A DNA stretch of 64,000 nucleotides, taken from positions 1-64,000 of the forward strand of contig DATLUG010000017.1 in assembly GCA_035533215.1 (NCBI GenBank), in the 5' to 3' direction. Below, piece by piece: positions 47,600 through 55,673 of the stretch. A model generated the notes under the pieces. It was not told the DNA's origin. It did not search any database and saw only the letters and a list, made by a program, of their open reading frames with translations. This stretch comes from DAHUZL01 sp035533215. Lineage in GTDB: Bacteria; Chloroflexota; Dormibacteria; Aeolococcales; Bog-877. The position numbers and the translations under genes are program-made. The number at the start of each line of letters is the position of its first letter. The stretch's first letter is position 1.

Positions 47600-48530
47600 C
47601 GGCCGGGCCCTCCGCCTCGTCGAGCGGGTTGGCCGGCTGCGGCCAGCTGGGCTGGGGCTCTCCCGGGTCGCCGCCGGTCTTGAGCGTCAGGCCGAAGCGG
47701 GACTTGGCTCGGAGGCGGGCGAAGAAGCCGGGGGTGGCGGCGAGCTGGACCAGGAGGAGGTCGGGGCCCCTCGTGACCACCACCCGGTCGCAGCGCTCGA
47801 TCGAGCGCTGGTGCTGGCCGTCGGCGGCGAGGGTCACGGGGCCGCGCTCGACCGTGACCGTCAGCCGGCGGTCGGCGGGGAGCACCACCGACCGGCTCAC
47901 CAGGGCGTGCGGGTTGAGCGGCGTGAGGATCGTGGCCAGCACCTCGGGGTGGACGGCCGGGCCCCCGGCGGAGAGCGAGTAGGCGGTGGAGCCGGTGCTG
48001 GTGGCGATCACCAGGCCGTCCGCGTCGAACTCCCCCACCCGTTCGTCGCCGGCGACCACCAGCAGTCGCGCCAGGCTGATGCCGACCGCCTTCACGGCCA
48101 CCTCGTTGACCGCCAGAGCGCGCCAGGGCACCGGCGGGACCCGGTCGCGCCCGGCGGACGGCCGGTGCTCGGCCAGGAGCACGTGCCGGGCCGCCAGCCG
48201 GTGGCGCCCCGCGGCGAAGTCGTCGAGCGCCGCCGGCAGCTGCTCCACCTCGATGTCGGTGAGGAACCCGAGCTGGCCGCGGTTGACCCCGAGGAGCGGG
48301 ACCGCCGCCGGGGCGGCCAGCCGGGCGGCATACAGGAGGGTGCCGTCGCCGCCCACCGAGACCAGCAGGGCCGTGCGCGCGCGCTCCGCTTGGAAGGCGG
48401 CGGCCACCTGCGCCTGCGCGGTCCAGGTGCGGAATCCGTGGGCGCGCGCCCGCGCCAGCGCCTCCGCCAGCAGCCCCTCCTCGGGGGGCACCCGCGGGTG
48501 GAGGATGAAGCCGATGGCGTCCCGGGTCAC
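47589..48530 (-). CDS. nadK: NAD kinase
   Basis: 313 residues. The GGDGTLLYAARLA motif (within VSVGGDGTLL), VNEVAVK (usual NE motif), and GLVIATSTGSTAYSLSAGGP are diagnostic. It makes NADP from NAD and ATP. The C-terminal 45 residues are a Pro/Gly-rich extension. GTG start overlaps the tlyA stop as GTGA. Neighbour order tlyA-nadK-recN is common in actinobacteria. Confidence 0.94.
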   Translation of the reverse strand: MTRDAIGFILHPRVPPEEGLLAEALARARAHGFRTWTAQAQVAAAFQAERARTALLVSVGGDGTLLYAARLAAPAAVPLLGVNRGQLGFLTDIEVEQLPAALDDFAAGRHRLAARHVLLAEHRPSAGRDRVPPVPWRALAVNEVAVKAVGISLARLLVVAGDERVGEFDADGLVIATSTGSTAYSLSAGGPAVHPEVLATILTPLNPHALVSRSVVLPADRRLTVTVERGPVTLAADGQHQRSIERCDRVVVTRGPDLLLVQLAATPGFFARLRAKSRFGLTLKTGGDPGEPQPSWPQPANPLDEAEGPADAG

Positions 48531-49126
48531 GGAGCCGCGCCCGGGTGAGGGGCCAGCTCCAGGACCGCGCTCCACTCGACGGTGCCCGACCGGCCCCGCG
48601 GCTGGGCCGGGATCGGTCCCCGGCACCGGGTGCCGGGCTCGGCCGCGGCGAGCTGGGCGAGCACCGCGCGGGCGACCCGCTCGCCGACCTCGGGCGGGAC
48701 GACGCCGCCGCGGGGCACCTCGCTGCGGCGCGCCTCGAACTGGGGCTTGATGAGGGCCACCACGGTGGCTGGGCGGGAGCAGAGGCGCAGCACGGCCGGC
48801 CAGACGACGCTGAGGGCGATGAAGGACAGGTCGAGGGTGGCATGGTCCGGCGCCGGCCCGGGCACCCCGGCGAGGGTGCGCAGATTGGTGCGCTCCAGCA
48901 CCCGCACCCGCTGGTCCTGGCGCAGCCGCCAGGCGAGGCTGCCGTAGGCGACGTCGACCGCGTAGACCAGGCGGGCACCCCGCTGCAGGCAGCAGTCGGT
49001 GAACCCGCCGGTGGCGGCGCCTGCGTCGAGGACGGTGGCCCCGTCCATGTCGACGGCGAAGGCGTCCAGCGCGTGGGCGAGCTTGCGCCCGGCCCGGCTG
49101 ACATAGGGCTCCGCCGCCGTCGTCAC
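48527..49126 (-). CDS. tlyA: TlyA-like rRNA methyltransferase lacking the S4 domain
   Basis: 199 residues. The FtsJ-like SAM-dependent core is clear: YVSRAGRKLAHALDAFAVDM, VLDAGAATGGFTDCCLQRGA and IALIKPQFE-like VALIKPQFEARRSEV. The usual N-terminal S4 RNA-binding domain of about 60 residues is missing: only eight residues precede YVSRAGRK. TlyA 2'-O-methylates 16S and 23S rRNA and confers capreomycin sensitivity in mycobacteria. GTG start overlaps the PAP2-like stop. Confidence 0.87.
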   Translation of the reverse strand: MTTAAEPYVSRAGRKLAHALDAFAVDMDGATVLDAGAATGGFTDCCLQRGARLVYAVDVAYGSLAWRLRQDQRVRVLERTNLRTLAGVPGPAPDHATLDLSFIALSVVWPAVLRLCSRPATVVALIKPQFEARRSEVPRGGVVPPEVGERVARAVLAQLAAAEPGTRCRGPIPAQPRGRSGTVEWSAVLELAPHPGAAP

Positions 49127-49554
49127 ACCAGCATCCCGATGGCCACGCCGAGGGCGATCCCGGCCAGGACCTCGACCGGGGTGTGGCCGAGCAGCTCCAG
49201 CACCCGCTCGTGGCGCAGCCCCATGTGCTGACGGAGGTCGTCCAGCACCCGGTTCAGCACCAGCGCCTGCTGGCCGGCGGCCCGCCGCACCCCGGTGGCG
49301 TCGTAGACCACGACGATGGTCAGCACCGCCGCGGTGGCGAACACCGGCGAGGCGGTGCCGAGCAGACGGGCGAGCCGGGTGGTGAGGCAGACGGTCATCG
49401 CGGTGTGGGAGCTGGGCATGCCCCCCGAGCTCCCCAGCGGGCGCAGGCTCAGCTGGTGCATCCGCACCGACTCCGTCACCACCTTCAGCACCTGGCCCAC
49501 CGCCCACGCCAGCAGCGGCGACCAGATGAACCCGTTGTGGAGGAGCGCGATCAC
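49123..49554 (-). CDS. divergent PAP2 family membrane protein
   Basis: 143 residues, mostly hydrophobic. SVRMHQLSLRPLGSSGGMPS, SHTAMTVCLTTRLARLLG and AVVLTIVVVYDATGVRRAAG-like segments match the YuiD/DUF212 group (acid phosphatase/vanadium-dependent haloperoxidase related). The GMPSSH motif is intact and may bind phosphate. Enzymatic role is not established. GTG start overlaps the xseB stop as GTGA. Confidence 0.85.
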   Translation of the reverse strand: MIALLHNGFIWSPLLAWAVGQVLKVVTESVRMHQLSLRPLGSSGGMPSSHTAMTVCLTTRLARLLGTASPVFATAAVLTIVVVYDATGVRRAAGQQALVLNRVLDDLRQHMGLRHERVLELLGHTPVEVLAGIALGVAIGMLV

Positions 49555-49820
49555 ACCGGGAGCCCGCCGCCGGGGACCTCCTCGAGCGCGAACGGCTCCT
49601 CGCGCGGCTCGCCGCCCTCCCCCAGCCCGAGCGCGGTGACCCGCCGCTCGACCCCGTCCAGGAGCTCGGCGGAGCGCTTGAGGAGGGCCACCCCGCGCTC
49701 GTACACCGCGAGCGCCTCCTCCAGCGGGACCTCGTCGTCCTCCAGCCGGGCGATCAGGCGGTCCAGCTCCTGCGCCGCCTGCTCGTAGGTCAGCCCCTCG
49801 GCCGGCGGCGCCTCAGCCAT
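49551..49820 (-). CDS. xseB: exodeoxyribonuclease VII small subunit
   Basis: 89 residues; LTYEQAAQELDRLIARLEDD and VPLEEALAVYERGVALLKRS are the family core. The ATG overlaps the last bases of xseA by eight. The C-terminal 25 residues are a Gly/Glu/Pro tail. Confidence 0.92.
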   Translation of the reverse strand: MAEAPPAEGLTYEQAAQELDRLIARLEDDEVPLEEALAVYERGVALLKRSAELLDGVERRVTALGLGEGGEPREEPFALEEVPGGGLPV

Positions 49821-51183
49821 GCGTGCCCTCCTGCCCCTCCTCCACCCGGGTCACCGTGCTGTCGACCATACCGGCCCGGAGGCGGGTGCGGATCGTCGCC
49901 CCCGGCCGCAGCTCGGCCGCGCTCCGCACCACCCCGCCGCGCGCCCCGTCGAAGGTGACCGAATAGCCGCGGGCGAGGACCGCCAGCGGGCTGAGCGCCT
50001 CCAGCCGGCCGGCTCCGGCCGCCAGCCGGGCCCGGGCCGCCCGCACGGTCTGGCCCAGCTCCCGCCGGAGGCGGTCGCGACGGGCCCGGACCCGGCCGCG
50101 CTCGTCCCCGAGGCGGCGACCCGGGCCCGCCTGGCGGAGGGCGCCGCGGGCGGCCTCCCATCGCTGGCGCCGGGCCGCCAGCCGGCGCGCCATCGCACGG
50201 GACAGCCCCCCCGCGGCCCGGTCCAGGTCCTGGCGGCGGCCGGCGAGCCGGCGCCGGGGGCTGAGGCCCACCAGGCGCCGGCCGCGTCCCGCCAGGGTCA
50301 GCCGGCGGCGCTCGACCCGGGCCAGCCCCGATCGCTGCCAGCGTGCCCGCCGCACCCGCACCTCCTCGCGCAGGGCCCAACGATCGGGGACGACCAGCTC
50401 CGCCGCCACCGACGGGGTCGGGGCCCGGCGGTCGGCCACCAGGTCGCAGACGGTGGTGTCGGTCTCGTGGCCAACCCCCACCACGACCGGCACCGGGACC
50501 CGGGTCACCGCCCGGGCCACCGCCTCGCTGTTGAAGGCCTGGAGGTCCTCGAGGGAGCCGCCCCCGCGCACCAGCAGGACCACCTCGACCGAAGGCTGCG
50601 CCGCCAGCTCCAGCGCCCGCACCAGCTGGGCGGGAGCCAGGTCGCCCTGGACCAGGGTCGGCACCACCAGCACCTCGGTGATCGGGCAGCGGCGGTGGAG
50701 CACGTGGAGGACGTCCCGGATCGCAGCCCCGGTCGGCGAGGTCACCACCGCCACCCGCCGCGGCAGGAACGGCAGCGGCCGCCGGCGCCCCTCGCCGATC
50801 AGGCCCTCGGCGGTGAGTCGAGCCACCAGCTGCGCGAAGGCGACCGCCAGCGCGCCCACCCCGGCCGGCTCCAGCCGATCGACGACCAGCTGGAGCTGGC
50901 CGCGGGCGGCATAGAGGGTGACCTGGCCGTGGGCGATCACCCGCTGGCCGCGGGCCGGCTCGAACCGCAGCCCCGCCGCCGACCCCCGGAAGCAGACCGC
51001 GGCGACGGCCGCGCGGGCGCCCTGGCCGGCGCGGGCGTCGCGGAGGGTGAGGTACCAGTGACCGGCGGCGGACCGGGTGCAGTCGCCGATCTCGGCCTCG
51101 ACGTAGACGTCCTGCAGCGCCGGCTCCTCCTCCACGGTGGAGCGGAGCCGGGCGGTCAGCTCACCGACCTGGAGGACCGCCAT
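49813..51183 (-). CDS. xseA: exodeoxyribonuclease VII large subunit
   Basis: 456 residues. N-terminal OB fold (LQVGELTARLRSTVEEEPAL, then VYVEAEIGDCTRSAAGHWYL), the conserved core RVAVVTSPTGAAIRDVLHVL and VLLVRGGGSLEDLQAFNSEA, GVGHETDTTVCDLVADRRAP, and a long Arg-rich coiled coil ending in SPLAVLARGYSVTF. It degrades single-stranded DNA with XseB. ATG start overlaps nusB by 23 bases. Confidence 0.94.
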   Translation of the reverse strand: MAVLQVGELTARLRSTVEEEPALQDVYVEAEIGDCTRSAAGHWYLTLRDARAGQGARAAVAAVCFRGSAAGLRFEPARGQRVIAHGQVTLYAARGQLQLVVDRLEPAGVGALAVAFAQLVARLTAEGLIGEGRRRPLPFLPRRVAVVTSPTGAAIRDVLHVLHRRCPITEVLVVPTLVQGDLAPAQLVRALELAAQPSVEVVLLVRGGGSLEDLQAFNSEAVARAVTRVPVPVVVGVGHETDTTVCDLVADRRAPTPSVAAELVVPDRWALREEVRVRRARWQRSGLARVERRRLTLAGRGRRLVGLSPRRRLAGRRQDLDRAAGGLSRAMARRLAARRQRWEAARGALRQAGPGRRLGDERGRVRARRDRLRRELGQTVRAARARLAAGAGRLEALSPLAVLARGYSVTFDGARGGVVRSAAELRPGATIRTRLRAGMVDSTVTRVEEGQEGTHG

Positions 51184-51610
51184 CGCCGACCTCCGCTCGC
51201 ATCCCCGGGCCGGGCTGGGCGGCCAGCCGCCCGAGGACGCCGTTGACGAAGCGGGCGGACTCGGTCCCGGCGTAGGCCTTGGTCAGCTCCACCGCCTCGT
51301 TGATCGCGACCCTGACCGGGGCTCGCCCCGCCGGGCCCATCTCGTACGCGGCCATCCGCAGGATCGTCCGCTCGACCTCGCCCATCTGGTCGAGCGTCCA
51401 GTGGGTGCTGGCGGCCTGGAGGCGGCCGTCGAGGGTCGCCCAGTCACGCAGCACGCCCTCCACCAGCTGGGTCGCGAACCGCGCGCCGCCGGCATCGACC
51501 CCCATCTCGCTGGCCGCGTGGGCGATCTGCCACCCCGGGTCGGCGGACCCGGGGCCGAGCGCGAAGAGGACCCGCATCGCCAGCTCGCGTCCCTGCCGGC
51601 GCGGTGCCAC
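51161..51610 (-). CDS. nusB: transcription antitermination protein NusB
   Basis: 149 residues. RRQGRELAMRVLFALGPGSA, then MGEVERTILRMAAYEM and VAINEAVELTKAYAGTESAR with FVNGVLGRLA: the all-helical NusB fold that binds boxA RNA with NusE. GTG start seven bases after the stop of a small unknown frame. The final 15 residues overlap the start of xseA. Confidence 0.92.
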   Translation of the reverse strand: MAPRRQGRELAMRVLFALGPGSADPGWQIAHAASEMGVDAGGARFATQLVEGVLRDWATLDGRLQAASTHWTLDQMGEVERTILRMAAYEMGPAGRAPVRVAINEAVELTKAYAGTESARFVNGVLGRLAAQPGPGMRAEVGDGGPPGR

Positions 51611-51616
51611 CCGGGC

Positions 51617-51763
51617 TCAGCCCGGGCGGGTGGCGGCCGCGCGGAGGTCGGCGGCGGCAGCCCGCCGGCCCAGCCTCCGCTGGCCGCGGTGGCGGGCCGC
51701 CTGCCCCCGCTCCACCCTGGCGACGCGGAGGCGGGCGGGCCGGGGGGGGTGGGCGAGGGTCAC
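51617..51763 (-). CDS. possible 48-residue Arg/Ala-rich protein between efp and nusB
   Basis: A GTG at 51761-51763 overlaps the efp stop as GTGA, the dominant junction type in this region, and the stop lies seven bases before nusB. The product is MTLAHPPRPARLRVARVERG followed by an Arg/Ala-rich stretch, strongly basic, with no recognised family. Codons are almost all G or C at the third position, like the neighbours. Its fit between the two genes supports it, but open frames of this length are common at this GC content. Confidence 0.35.
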   Translation of the reverse strand: MTLAHPPRPARLRVARVERGQAARHRGQRRLGRRAAAADLRAAATRPG

Positions 51764-52320
51764 GACGCGCGCTCGATGTAGCGGCCGCTGCGGGTGTCGA
51801 TCCGGAGCCGGTCGCCGACGCCGACGAACAGCGGCACGTCGACGGTGAGGCCGGTCTCCAGGGTGGCGGGCTTGGTGGCGCCGGTGGCGGTGTCGCCCCG
51901 GAATCCGGGATCGGTCTCGGTCACCGTCAGCTCCACCGCGATCGGCAGCTCGACCCCGAGGATGCGCTCGTCGTGGCGCAGCAGGGTGAGGTGGTCGCTC
52001 TCGCGCAGGTAGCGCAGCGCGTCGCCCATCTGCCCGGCGGTGAGGGGGAACTGGTCGAAGGTGGCGATGTCCATCACCACGTGGTGGTCGCCGTCCTGAT
52101 AGAGCATCTGCACCTCGGAGCGCTCGATGCGGGCGCGCGGGAAGCGCTCCTCGGGACGGAACGTCTCCTCGGTGACCGCCCCGGTGTCGAGGTTGCGCAG
52201 CCGGGCGCGCACCACCGCGGAGCCGCGTCCGAGCTTGGTGTGCTCGAAGGAGAGCACCTCGATCAGCTGACCGCCGCGCTCGAAGGTGACGCCCTGGCGC
52301 AGGTCGCCGGCGTCGATCAT
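51760..52320 (-). CDS. efp: translation elongation factor P
   Basis: 186 residues in three beta-barrel domains (MIDAGDLRQGVTFERGGQLI at the start; TATGATKPATLETGLTVDVP near the end). EF-P relieves ribosome stalling at proline runs. The tip loop reads HTKLGRGSA, so the position usually occupied by modified lysine is Arg32 and the preceding proline is leucine. ATG overlaps the aroQ stop as ATGA. Confidence 0.94.
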   Translation of the reverse strand: MIDAGDLRQGVTFERGGQLIEVLSFEHTKLGRGSAVVRARLRNLDTGAVTEETFRPEERFPRARIERSEVQMLYQDGDHHVVMDIATFDQFPLTAGQMGDALRYLRESDHLTLLRHDERILGVELPIAVELTVTETDPGFRGDTATGATKPATLETGLTVDVPLFVGVGDRLRIDTRSGRYIERAS

Positions 52321-52790
52321 CGCCCCACCCGGTCCTCGTCGCAGAGGCGCACCGCCGCCTCCAGGGCGAGCTCATACCCGTGGGCGCCGAGCCCGGCGAT
52401 GACCCCTCGGGCGGCCCCGGCGGTGAGCAGCCGGTGGCGGAAGGGCTCGCGGGCGTGCACGTTGGTGAGGTGCACCTCCACCACCGGGCGCGCGAACGCC
52501 GCCAGCGCGTCGCGGAGGGCGATGCTGGTGTGGGAGAGTCCGCCCGGGTTGCAGATGGCCGCGACCGCGTCGGTGGCCCGCTCCAGCTCGTCGATCAGCA
52601 CCCCCTCGTGGTTGCTCTGCACGCAGCGGAGCTCGACCCCGAGCGCGTCCGCCCGCCGGCGCAGCCGCTCCAGGATGGCGGCGAGGGTCAGGCCGCCATA
52701 CAGGTCGGGCTCGCGCCGGCCCAGGCTCAGGAGGTTGGGGCCGTTGAGGCAGAGCAGGCGGCGCCGCTCCCGCTCCGGGGCGACGGTCAT
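52317..52790 (-). CDS. aroQ: 3-dehydroquinate dehydratase, type II
   Basis: 157 residues. LCLNGPNLLSLGRREPDLYG carries the catalytic tyrosine and flexible-loop arginine; QSNHEGVLID, ICNPGGLSHTSIALRDAL and VEVHLTNVHAREPFR complete the active site. Third step of the shikimate pathway. ATG overlaps the aroB stop. Confidence 0.95.
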   Translation of the reverse strand: MTVAPERERRRLLCLNGPNLLSLGRREPDLYGGLTLAAILERLRRRADALGVELRCVQSNHEGVLIDELERATDAVAAICNPGGLSHTSIALRDALAAFARPVVEVHLTNVHAREPFRHRLLTAGAARGVIAGLGAHGYELALEAAVRLCDEDRVGR

Positions 52791-53881
52791 CCGGCCAGCA
52801 CCTGCTGCAGGTGACGGCGGAGGATGGCCTCGGGGACGACATGGCCGGCGGTGGGCCGCCCGGGCCCCTCCAGCAGCACCCAACGGGTCCGGCCCCCCTT
52901 GGTCTTCTTGTCGTGACGGGTGGCGGCGAGCACCGCGGCGGGGTCCACCGCCAGCCCTGCCGGCAGCCGGCCGAGACCGAAGTCCGAAAGCCGTGCGTCC
53001 TGCTCCTCGATGGCGGCCGCCGGGCAGCCGCGCAGCTCGACCGAGAGGCGGCCGGCCACCCGCATCCCGATGGCCACCGCCTCCCCGTGGCGGAGGCGCC
53101 CGTAGCCGCAGGTGGCCTCCAGCGCGTGGCCGACGGTGTGGCCGTAGTTGAGGATCGCGCGTCTCCCGTGGTCGTGCTCGTCGTCCCCGACCACCTCGGC
53201 CTTGCAGGCGCAGCAGCGTGCGATCAGCGTCTCCAGCCGGCGGGGATCGTCCGGCCGGGCGTCGCCCTGCAGCTCCGTCAGCAGGCCGAGCAGGTCGGGG
53301 TCGCTCACCATACCGTACTTCACGATCTCCCCGAACGCGGCCCGGCGGTCGCGGCGGGGCAGGCTGCGCAGGAGCTCCGGGTCGCAGAGGACCGCCCGCG
53401 GCTGGTGCAGGGTCCCCAGCTGGTTCTTGGCGGCGGCGAGATTGACCGCGGTCTTGCCGCCGAGGGCGCTGTCGACCATCGCCAGCAGCGTCGTCGGGCA
53501 GTGGACGAGGGCGATCCCCCGCAGGTAGACGGCGGCGGCGAAGCCGGCGACGTCGCCGACCACCCCGCCCCCCAGCGCCACCACCACCCCGTCGCGGTCC
53601 ACCCCGCCCTGGCGGAACGCGGCGCAGAGCCGCTCCACCGTGGCCAGCCGCTTGGCGCGCTCCCCTCGCAGCCGCAGGCAGATCGGCCGAAGCCCGGCGG
53701 CGTCCAGGCTGGCCCGGACCCGGTTCACCACCCCGTCGGGCAGTCCGCCGTCGGCCACCAGGGCCGCCCCACCGGCGGGCCCCGCCGCGGCGCCCGCCGC
53801 CGCCCCCACCGCGTCCAGACCACCGGCCGCCACCACCACCGGGTACGACCGGGCGCCCAGCCGCACCTCGACCCGGATCAC
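52787..53881 (-). CDS. aroB: 3-dehydroquinate synthase
   Basis: 364 residues. NAD-binding region with VVALGGGVVGDVAGFAAAVY, LLAMVDSALGGKTAVNLAAA and zinc ligands in GEIVKYGM, RAILNYGHTVGHALEA and LRHGEAVAIGM. Second step of the shikimate pathway. GTG start overlaps the aroK stop as GTGA. Confidence 0.95.
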   Translation of the reverse strand: MIRVEVRLGARSYPVVVAAGGLDAVGAAAGAAAGPAGGAALVADGGLPDGVVNRVRASLDAAGLRPICLRLRGERAKRLATVERLCAAFRQGGVDRDGVVVALGGGVVGDVAGFAAAVYLRGIALVHCPTTLLAMVDSALGGKTAVNLAAAKNQLGTLHQPRAVLCDPELLRSLPRRDRRAAFGEIVKYGMVSDPDLLGLLTELQGDARPDDPRRLETLIARCCACKAEVVGDDEHDHGRRAILNYGHTVGHALEATCGYGRLRHGEAVAIGMRVAGRLSVELRGCPAAAIEEQDARLSDFGLGRLPAGLAVDPAAVLAATRHDKKTKGGRTRWVLLEGPGRPTAGHVVPEAILRRHLQQVLAG

Positions 53882-54438
53882 GGGCCAGCCCCGGTTCCCC
53901 GCGCCGCCGGCCGGCCGGCGGCGCGGTCGAGGCAGCGGGCGGCGACCGTCTCGGGCTCCAGCCAGGCGGTCTCGATCCTCGGTCCCGCCGCCCGCATCGC
54001 CGGCTCCCGGGCCAGCCGGAGCCGCTCCAGCGCCTGCCGGGTGGCGCCGGTGAGCAGCGGCCGCTGCCCCGGCTGGGCGCCGCAGCGAGCCGAGAGGACC
54101 TGGTCGGGTGCGTCGAGCCACAGCACCGTGCCCGCTCGCCGCACCAGCTCCAGGTTGCGGGGGTCCTCCAGGGTGCCGCCCCCCAGGCTGACCACGACCT
54201 GCCGCCGGCGGAGGGCCCGGCGCAGCGCCTCGCGCTCGCGGGCGCGGAACGCCGCCGTGCCGAGCTCGCGGAAGATCGCCGTCACCGGGCGGCCCTCACG
54301 GGCGACGACGAGGTCGTCGAGGTCGAGCGCCGCCCAGCCCAGCAGCCCCGCCAGCAGCGGACCGACCGTGCTCTTGCCGCTCCCCGGCAGCCCGCAGAGG
54401 AAGACCCGATCGGTCGCCGGCGGCGGCGGGGCGGTCAT
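53878..54438 (-). CDS. aroK: shikimate kinase
   Basis: 186 residues. P-loop GLPGSGKST (16-24), the shikimate-binding DLDD segment and FRELGTAAFRAREREAL, SLGGGTLEDPRNLELV and the lid RPLLTG. It phosphorylates shikimate at the 3-position. ATG overlaps the aroC stop as ATGA. Confidence 0.93.
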   Translation of the reverse strand: MTAPPPPATDRVFLCGLPGSGKSTVGPLLAGLLGWAALDLDDLVVAREGRPVTAIFRELGTAAFRAREREALRRALRRRQVVVSLGGGTLEDPRNLELVRRAGTVLWLDAPDQVLSARCGAQPGQRPLLTGATRQALERLRLAREPAMRAAGPRIETAWLEPETVAARCLDRAAGRPAARGTGAGP

Positions 54439-55592
54439 CGCCGCCGCAGCCGCGCCCGGTAGCCGCGGACATTGCGGCGCAGCTCCGGCAGCGAGTCGCC
54501 GCCGAACTTCTCGGCCGCCGCCTCCGCCAGCACCCAGGCCATCATCGCCTCCCCGATCACCGCCGCCGCCGGGACCACGCAGATGTCGCTGCGCTCGTAG
54601 TGGGCGCTGACCTCGGCCTTGGTGGCGAGATCGACCGACCGCAGCGGCCGCAGCAGGGTGCTGATCGGCTTCACCGCCACCGTGCACCACACCACCTCCC
54701 CGTTGCTGATCCCGCCGGTCACCCCGCCGGCGCGGTTGCTGCGGTGGGCGAAGCGGCGGTGGGCGGGGTCGTACCAGGGCTCGTCGTGGACCCTCGACCC
54801 GGGCAGGCCGGCGGCCGCGAAGCCGTCCCCGATCTCCACCCCCTTCACCGCCTGGATGCTGCAGAGCGCCTGGGCCAGGCGGCCGTCCAGCCGGGTGTCC
54901 CACTGCCGGTACGAGCCCAGCCCCGGGGGCACCCCCAGCGCCTCCACCCGAAAGCAGCCGCCCAGGGTGTCGCCGTCGGCGCGGGCGCGGTCGATCGCCT
55001 CCACCATCGCCGCGGCCGCCAGCGGGTCCGGGCAGCGCACCGGCGACGCCTCGACCGCGGCCCGGTCGGGCGCCCCCGGGACGGCCGCCGTCACCGCGCC
55101 GATCCGGGTCACGTAGCTGTGAACGGTGATGCCCAGCGCCAGCCGGAGGTAGCGCTTGGCCACCGCTCCGGCGGCGACCCGGGCGGCCGTCTCCCGGGCG
55201 CTGGCCCGCTCCAGGACGTTGCGGGCATCGTCGAAGTCGTACTTCAGCGCCCCCGCCAGGTCGGCGTGGCCGGGCCGGACCCGCCGCACCGGCTTGGACC
55301 GGAAGCCGGCCGCCTCCACCTGCATCGGCCGCTGCCAGTTCTGCCAGTCGCGGTTCACCACCACCAGGGTGACCGGGGATCCCAGGGTGCGGCCACCGCG
55401 CACGCCGCTCAGGATCTGGACCCGGTCGCGCTCGATCCGCTGCCGGCCGCCGCGTCCGTGGCCGCCCTGGCGGCGCCGCAGGTCGCGGTCGATCGACGCC
55501 GCCGCCAGCGGCATCCCGGCGGGGAGCCCGTCGATGACGACGGTGAGCTGGGGTCCGTGCGACTCCCCGGCGGTGAGCAGGCGAAGCACCAT
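54435..55592 (-). CDS. aroC: chorismate synthase
   Basis: 385 residues. Family motifs LTAGESHGPQLTVVIDGLPA, RRVRPGHADLAGALKYDFDD, ARNVLERASARETAARVAAG and HRSNRAGGVTGGISNGEVV (HRSN and GGVTGGISNG). The FMN-dependent last common step to chorismate. The ATG at 55592 comes six bases after a TAGAAT element, so the mRNA is probably leaderless; an overlapping ATG four bases upstream is out of frame. First gene of the aro-to-tatD run. Confidence 0.95.
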   Translation of the reverse strand: MVLRLLTAGESHGPQLTVVIDGLPAGMPLAAASIDRDLRRRQGGHGRGGRQRIERDRVQILSGVRGGRTLGSPVTLVVVNRDWQNWQRPMQVEAAGFRSKPVRRVRPGHADLAGALKYDFDDARNVLERASARETAARVAAGAVAKRYLRLALGITVHSYVTRIGAVTAAVPGAPDRAAVEASPVRCPDPLAAAAMVEAIDRARADGDTLGGCFRVEALGVPPGLGSYRQWDTRLDGRLAQALCSIQAVKGVEIGDGFAAAGLPGSRVHDEPWYDPAHRRFAHRSNRAGGVTGGISNGEVVWCTVAVKPISTLLRPLRSVDLATKAEVSAHYERSDICVVPAAAVIGEAMMAWVLAEAAAEKFGGDSLPELRRNVRGYRARLRRR

Positions 55593-55598
55593 CCATCG

Positions 55599-55604
55599 AT
55601 TCTA
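55599..55604 (-). promoter_or_regulatory. -10 element of the aroC promoter
   Basis: TAGAAT on the minus strand, then CGATGG and the ATG of aroC. Transcription would start at or next to the start codon. Confidence 0.5.
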
Positions 55605-55647
55605 TGGGGGCCTCCGCGCGGTCCCCGGCGCCGCCGGCGTCCGCCCC

Positions 55648-55673
55648 GACCCCCCGGCGGCCCGGAGGGGGTC
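55648..55673 (-). terminator. hairpin at the end of the alaS-to-prepilin-peptidase run
   Basis: GACCCCC pairs with GGGGGTC (7 bp, loop about 12 bases) across the stop codon of the prepilin peptidase gene. It lies just before the aroC promoter and probably separates the two transcripts. No T-run. Confidence 0.35.
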
